From contig JADLHJ010000067.1 in the NCBI GenBank assembly GCA_020848835.1, forward strand, positions 1 through 64,000: DNA of 64,000 nt. The letters run 5' to 3'. Shown piece after piece: positions 60,353 through 64,000 of the stretch. The notes under the pieces were generated by a model. It searched no databases and was not told the origin of the DNA. It was given only the letters and a program-made list of their open reading frames with translations. This DNA is from Candidatus Hydrogenedentota bacterium. Its GTDB lineage: Bacteria; Hydrogenedentota; Hydrogenedentia; Hydrogenedentales; SLHB01. How positions within the stretch are numbered: position 1 is the stretch's first letter; each line of letters begins with the position of its first letter. Position numbers and translations under genes: made by a program.

Positions 60353-60610
60353 CTATACCAGATTCTTTTGTTCGCGTTCGTCGAGCATGATTGTTTCAAG
60401 CGACTCAACGCGGTCATTCAATTTTTCGAGGCCAACATAGATTTCCTGCATCAGCCGGGCCTCATCCGCGTTCTCGCTGGCGGAGCGCTTTCCACCTCTC
60501 GCAATGCGAATGGCCATCGCACCTGTAAATGCGAGGGCGGCAATTACGGCAATGCCAATGACTAGAACAATTACCAGCACCAAGAGCGCATCCAGGTCCG
60601 AGTACGTCAT
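60353..60610 (-). CDS. PspB-like small membrane protein 2
   Basis: The 85-residue product has an N-terminal helix (LVLVIVLVIGIAVIAALAFTG) and the coiled coil ARLMQEIYVGLEKLNDRVESLETIML (core MQEIYVGLEKLNDR). It aligns closely with PspB-like protein 1 (LIQDIYHGLLKMEERVEALETLLL), so the two are tandem paralogues. The gap between them is 16 bp. The family assignment rests on topology and on the coiled-coil pattern. Confidence 0.75.
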   Translation of the reverse strand: MTYSDLDALLVLVIVLVIGIAVIAALAFTGAMAIRIARGGKRSASENADEARLMQEIYVGLEKLNDRVESLETIMLDEREQKNLV

Positions 60611-60635
60611 CCTTATGCTCCCCGATTAAGCGTCG

Positions 60636-60965
60636 TTACCGCGTCGAGTAACGCCGCGTATCGTCGCGCATAATTGTCTCTAGCGAATCCAATCGATTCT
60701 GCATCCGCGCCAACCCGCGATCGATGTCACGCATCGCCCGCATGTCCTCCGGCGCACGTTTACGCGCACGCCGCGCGGAAGGCCATCCCAACAGCCACAC
60801 GACAGCCATCACAAGCAGAATCGGTATTCCACACACCAGCAACGGCACAACGATCGCGATCGACACGGGAACCACGATGCCAACAATAATCCCAAGTAAG
60901 CCGAGCACCAATCCTATCACCGCGCCGATGAGCCCGACTACTAAGGAAACAATACCTTCAATCAT
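60636..60965 (-). CDS. PspB-like small membrane protein 3 with a doubled membrane region
   Basis: The 109-residue product has two or three helices in the N-terminal 60 residues (IVSLVVGLIGAVIGLVLGLLGI and PLLVCGIPILLVMAVVWLLG) and a short coiled coil MRDIDRGLARMQNRLDSLETIMRDD (core LARMQNRLDSLETIM) at the C-terminus. The coiled coil matches the other two PspB-like proteins, but the membrane part is twice as long. It appears to be a diverged paralogue. Confidence 0.7.
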   Translation of the reverse strand: MIEGIVSLVVGLIGAVIGLVLGLLGIIVGIVVPVSIAIVVPLLVCGIPILLVMAVVWLLGWPSARRARKRAPEDMRAMRDIDRGLARMQNRLDSLETIMRDDTRRYSTR

Positions 60966-60991
60966 TTCCGCACCCCTCCTGCAAGGTTCAG

Positions 60992-61489
60992 CTAATCAAA
61001 CTCGCCATCGCGATCGCGTCTGCGCTCCAGCCGTTCCTGCCGCCGCAACATCCGCCGCGCGCCACATTCGATCGACCGCTGGCTCGGGCTAAACGTATTC
61101 GCCGCGTGAAAGGCCAGACCGATGCCCCAACCAATCAATGGATACAAGAACCACGCCTCGCTTCCACCTGTCACAAGGTTAATCAAAAACAGCGCCGCAT
61201 TGACGATAAGATACGCGCGCAGATGATGCCTGAATCCTTCGCGCTTGTATTTCTTGAATGCGTCCCGCGCCGCATCCAGCTTGCCATACTTGCGCTGCTC
61301 CGCAATGGCACGCTCGACTTCCCGCACGTCAAGCCCAAGCTCGCGCGCCGTGTCAATCAATTCGCCGCGTGTGATTTCCCCCGAATCGCGCTTGCGGTTC
61401 AGCCCGCGGCGAAGAATCCCTTCGACCTCACTGATCGTGAACATCTCTTCGCGTTCCGTCTCGCGATCCGTCCGGTAGTCGTATGGCAT
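60992..61489 (-). CDS. 2TM-domain protein of the psp cluster
   Basis: The 165-residue product has an N-terminal soluble part (TISEVEGILRRGLNRKRDSGEITRGELIDTARELGLDVREVERAI, core TARELGLDVREVERAI), similar to a short helical regulatory domain. A 2TM domain follows: FRHHLRAYLIVNAALFLINL then WFLYPLIGWGIGLAFHAAN. 2TM proteins often sit beside psp or LytTR genes. It should be an inner-membrane protein in the stress complex. The gene lies between pspA and the PspB-like genes; a long palindrome (61515-61598) separates it from pspA. Confidence 0.78.
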   Translation of the reverse strand: MPYDYRTDRETEREEMFTISEVEGILRRGLNRKRDSGEITRGELIDTARELGLDVREVERAIAEQRKYGKLDAARDAFKKYKREGFRHHLRAYLIVNAALFLINLVTGGSEAWFLYPLIGWGIGLAFHAANTFSPSQRSIECGARRMLRRQERLERRRDRDGEFD

Positions 61490-61514
61490 TCGTGCGTTCC
61501 CTTTTCCTTGTCGT

Positions 61515-61598
61515 GCGCGTGCTCGTGCTCGTCATCGTACCCGACACTCGATAATCGAAATACGAGTACGATGACGAGCAGAAGCACGAGCACGAAAG
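61515..61598. repeat. Long imperfect palindrome in the psp cluster
   Basis: The left arm GTGCTCGTGCTCGTCATCGTAC and the right arm GTACGATGACGAGCAGAAGCAC (first 20-odd bases of each, written in part) are inverted copies, separated by a loop containing ACTCG...CGAGT. In RNA this would be a stem of about 30 bp. It lies between pspA and the 2TM gene and could let pspA be made in excess of the membrane components. A decayed relative is at 44463-44535. Confidence 0.7.
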
Positions 61599-61651
61599 TA
61601 CGTTCAAATTTCTAAATATGTGCTGCAGCCGTGATCGGCGAGTATCGATTC

Positions 61652-62314
61652 TTAGCCCTGCTTCTTCGCCTTCAATTCCGCAAGCTGCTTCTCGATGTCC
61701 TCATCGCCCGTCAACTTCGCAAACTCTTCCTCGAGCGATGCCGTCTTCTTGCCGAAGTTCACCAAGTCCGCCTCGGCTTCCATCCGTTCGATGCGCTGCT
61801 CAAAATTCTCGAACCGGGCCAACGCGTCCGCGTTGTCCGTCGCGCGCACATGTTCCTGCGTTTGCTTGCGCTTCTGCGCCGCTACGTGACGCTGCACCAG
61901 CACGCGCTGCTTCTCGCGCGCCGACGCCAGCTTGTCCTCGAGCTGCACGATGTCCTTCTGGTACTGCTCGACCAATCCATCGCACTGCGCCAACTCGCGC
62001 TCGATCGACTCCGCACGTTCGCGGAAGCGGCGCTTCTCTATCAACGCCTCGCGCGCAAGGTCCTCGCGGCCCTTGTCCACCGCGAGCTGCGCCTTCGCGC
62101 CCCAATCGTCCTCGCGCTTCCGTACTTCATCGGCCTCGCGCTGGATTTTCTTCTTCGTCGCCATCGCTCCGGCGCAAGACGCCTTCACCTCGACGAGCGT
62201 GTCCTCCATTTCGCGGATCATCAGCTTGATCAGCTTCTCCGGGTCCTCTGCTTTTTCGAGCATCGAGTTGATATTCGAGCTGATGATGTCACGTACACGT
62301 GTGAAGATACCCAT
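61652..62314 (-). CDS. pspA: Phage shock protein A homologue (PspA/IM30)
   Basis: The 220-residue product is almost wholly coiled coil and has the PspA start MGIFTRVRDIISSNINSMLEKAEDPEKLI (core SSNINSMLEKAEDPEKLI). The pattern MIREMEDTLVEVKAS and DKLASAREKQRVL follows. PspA/IM30 proteins, relatives of ESCRT-III, polymerise on damaged membranes and protect the proton gradient. The amphipathic N-terminal helix is present. GAAGGAG lies eight bases before the ATG. It is the first gene of the minus-strand psp cluster. Confidence 0.95.
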   Translation of the reverse strand: MGIFTRVRDIISSNINSMLEKAEDPEKLIKLMIREMEDTLVEVKASCAGAMATKKKIQREADEVRKREDDWGAKAQLAVDKGREDLAREALIEKRRFRERAESIERELAQCDGLVEQYQKDIVQLEDKLASAREKQRVLVQRHVAAQKRKQTQEHVRATDNADALARFENFEQRIERMEAEADLVNFGKKTASLEEEFAKLTGDEDIEKQLAELKAKKQG

Positions 62315-62340
62315 GTTAAAAGCTCCTTCGTCCCGTCATT

Positions 62341-62823
62341 CTACGCATTTCCGGCGAGAACGCGCCCGCCGGCAATACGGTTTCGATTTCCCAACGGACG
62401 GACCCGCCAAGCGGCGCTCGCCGCATGCACCAGGTTCCGGCCCTTTAACGCATCCAAATAACCCGACGTAACCAGGGCGTGATTCACCAGCGCCGAGACC
62501 GCCGCAATCGCGTCCGGCTCGTCGTAGATCACGCGCACGCCGGCCACAAACTGGTGGCCCCGCTTTTCCGGCGCGCACCACACGATCTGACCTTTGAGTT
62601 CCACCGGCTGGCCGTTCATTTTCACGCCATCTGCCTCAAGCATCACCCGGGTTCCAGGACGCAGGTACCGGCCCATCGACATCCGCAGCCCGCCCCGGCT
62701 CACCTCACTTACCAGTGCCGTGCCTTCGTCGTTTGCTGCATAGCGATAAACCATCCGGCCACCGAATTCGACCCGCGCAAACTGCCGCGCTTCGTCGTAC
62801 CCTAACCGCTGTTCCTGCGCCAT
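62341..62823 (-). CDS. PilZ-domain protein
   Basis: The product is about 160 residues with the PilZ signs of cyclic-di-GMP binding: RQFARVEF (RxxxR) near residue 12 and VSEVSRGGLRMSM ((D/N)xSxxG variant, with Glu-Val in place of Asp-x) near 40. LRPGTRVMLEA follows. The second motif starts with Glu instead of Asp or Asn, so binding may be weak. The start at ATG 62823 follows AGAGGG; an in-frame TTG at 62865 would add 14 residues. It lies 26 bp upstream of pspA on the same strand and could be co-transcribed, linking second-messenger signalling with the Psp response. Confidence 0.78.
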   Translation of the reverse strand: MAQEQRLGYDEARQFARVEFGGRMVYRYAANDEGTALVSEVSRGGLRMSMGRYLRPGTRVMLEADGVKMNGQPVELKGQIVWCAPEKRGHQFVAGVRVIYDEPDAIAAVSALVNHALVTSGYLDALKGRNLVHAASAAWRVRPLGNRNRIAGGRVLAGNA

Positions 62824-63044
62824 TTCCCGAGCCCTCTTGTGTTCCAATTCCCGATGAACAGCCAAGTGAAAGCAACGCCTGTGCCAGCCACGCCGTTTTT
62901 CTTAACATGCTTCATTTAAAACACTTACAACAACAATAAAAATCGGGTCGACATCGAGGCTTAGCGTATTCCACTAAGTGGTGGTTTTTTTCGTCATAAT
63001 TATGCGAACAATCTTCTGCAGCGAAACTCTGCAGCCACCCCGGA

Positions 63045-63050
63045 TATACT
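63045..63050 (+). promoter_or_regulatory. Possible -10 box (TATACT)
   Basis: TATACT stands 44 bp before the last gene's ATG, where GGGGGA precedes the start by eight bases. No clear -35 hexamer is present at 17 bp. A weak hairpin with a seven-T run lies upstream at about 62970-62990. Confidence 0.35.
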
Positions 63051-63093
63051 TACGGTAGGAGCACGTGGAATCGCTTTTAAGGGGGACGCCGAC

Positions 63094-63981
63094 ATGTATT
63101 CCATTATCGTCTGCCTTTTGTTCGCAACGACGGAAGCCGCGCCTACCCCGCCGCCTTTCAAACTGGAATCGGTCACCGTCAACCAAAGAATAGATCCCAA
63201 AGGCGGCTTCTTTTCCGAAACCTCCTCATGGACCGAGGCGGACTTGCCGACGTCTTACATTCAGCACTACCTCACTCTCGACGCGCCTGAAGCGAAAATA
63301 CCCCTTGGAATGGAAACTGAAGAGTTTGGCGATTCATGTCCGCCGCGGGGGATGGACCCAAAAACGTTGCAAGTACACTCGGTCGGCACATCTGGCGTAT
63401 TGGCAGTCACGTGGAAAACGCACATGGTCTGGGGAGGCCGCTGGGAACTTGAAGCGATGCTTATCCTTCAGCGCAGTACGAAAGGGTGGAACGAACTATT
63501 TCGCGACTATCATCAGTCTTATTATCGCGCTGGCGCTGGTTATAACAATTCCGCCAGTCTTACCTTCGAAGCAGATACCGAACACGAAAACGCATACGCG
63601 CTGACCGTGCGCAGAATTAATATCGATACTAGCAAGGCACCCAAGCCCATGTATCGCAAAGATGAACGTCCAGATGAACCATTATATCTTCTAAAAGAAA
63701 CCACTTCCGTGAAATGGCCGTGTAAAATAGAAAACGGACAGCTTGTATGCGGTGAAGGCATCGCCTTCTTAGAACTCGGCGACAGTGAATTTCCGATCGA
63801 CGAAGTCGCCGCTGCGCTGCTAGCCGGAGAATCCAATGAAACGGCAGTTCCCGAGAAAGTGGAGCAACTGCGCACCCTGAACCTCCGACTCAATAAAACT
63901 ACGATGTGTACGGGAAATATCGTTACTGGAACCGCACCTCCGTATGTACCACAGCCAGAACACAGGTGGTCATCACTTTAG
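63094..63981 (+). CDS. Secreted protein of unknown function
   Basis: The 295-residue product has a short signal peptide (MYSIIVCLLFATTEAAP) and a beta-rich body with many aromatic residues (WKTHMVWGGRWELEAMLILQ, core MVWGGRWELEAML) and several cysteines, including PCKIENGQLVCGEG near residue 210. No family was recognised. The reading frame is less GC-rich than most neighbours. GGGGGA eight bases before the ATG supports the start, and a complete stop precedes the window end. Confidence 0.65.
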   Translation: MYSIIVCLLFATTEAAPTPPPFKLESVTVNQRIDPKGGFFSETSSWTEADLPTSYIQHYLTLDAPEAKIPLGMETEEFGDSCPPRGMDPKTLQVHSVGTSGVLAVTWKTHMVWGGRWELEAMLILQRSTKGWNELFRDYHQSYYRAGAGYNNSASLTFEADTEHENAYALTVRRINIDTSKAPKPMYRKDERPDEPLYLLKETTSVKWPCKIENGQLVCGEGIAFLELGDSEFPIDEVAAALLAGESNETAVPEKVEQLRTLNLRLNKTTMCTGNIVTGTAPPYVPQPEHRWSSL

Positions 63982-64000
63982 CCCCTAGGACGATATCTAT

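Noticed and set aside
62970..62990. Rho-independent terminator between the PilZ gene and the last gene
   Set aside because: There is a seven-T run, but the stem before it is only four or five pairs with a poor loop, too weak to list as a terminator.

Overview
The window is 64 kb of a GC-rich, tightly packed bacterial chromosome carrying about 55 protein genes. No rRNA, tRNA or CRISPR array was recognised. The cell is very probably Gram-negative, with lipoproteins, an Lgt-type transferase, a MotA/MotB stator pair and Tat-exported proteins. The mix of genes recalls the Hydrogenedentota or Planctomycetota and their relatives: a type III glutamine synthetase, a large VWA/MoxR/DUF58 operon, McsA/McsB-like proteins, an exosortase-H-like protein, Tat-exported Gfo/Idh/MocA and NHL proteins, a redoxin-cytochrome-copper monooxygenase fusion and a Psp locus. 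That placement is an inference from gene content, not a measurement.

Layout. 1-3.8 kb: SpoIID fragment, anhydroMurNAc kinase-like gene, HEAT-like lipoprotein, UDP-sugar epimerase, small secreted protein. 4.4-17.4 kb: one long plus-strand operon behind a good sigma-70-like promoter (coiled-coil membrane protein, NHL protein, double-VWA membrane protein, MoxR ATPase, DUF58, BatA-like VWA, large membrane protein, ABC ATPase). 17.6-24.1 kb: nucleotidyltransferase-sugar kinase fusion, PIG-L deacetylase, patatin, MotB, MotA. 24.3-31 kb: crotonase, Lgt, transglutaminase, YdbL-like lipoprotein, exosortase-H-like protein with a companion membrane protein, UPF0104 protein. 31-38.2 kb (minus strand): isoaspartyl peptidase, McsB-like and McsA-like proteins, rhomboid, metallo-hydrolase, TPR lipoprotein, RNase HII. 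38.3-43.1 kb: M42 peptidase and convergent glutamine synthetase III, with an unusual repeated locus between them. 43.1-44.6 kb: repeat-rich non-coding stretch. 44.7-53.7 kb: copper/cytochrome fusion, lipoate ligase, GT-C glycosyltransferase, double ClpX-type zinc-finger protein, oxidoreductase, amino-acid permease, membrane protein. 53.9-59.3 kb: RecO, LepA, signal peptidase I, GNAT, FabH. 59.6-62.8 kb: Psp envelope-stress locus and a PilZ protein. 63.1-64 kb: secreted unknown.

The most interesting locus is 39.2-41 kb. The last 165 bases of the M42 peptidase gene occur three times at a spacing of about 440 bp. The intact copies are each followed by a promoter with an exact 17-bp spacer, a short ORF for an 18-32 residue hydrophobic peptide, and a 30-nt hairpin that shows covariation. 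The extra gene ends differ from the real one almost only at synonymous positions, and they decay with distance from the intact gene. This fits successive insertion of tiny cassettes that each carry a replacement 3' end. A third promoter-peptide-hairpin unit lies beside a duplicated 3' end of the glutamine synthetase gene. The peptides resemble type I toxins in size and hydrophobicity, but no antisense RNA was identified.

Other points of note are an McsB homologue that has lost its catalytic residues, a signal peptidase fused to a catalytically dead second copy of itself, a stand-alone protein with two ClpX-type zinc fingers, and a dispersed three-hairpin repeat whose stems covary.
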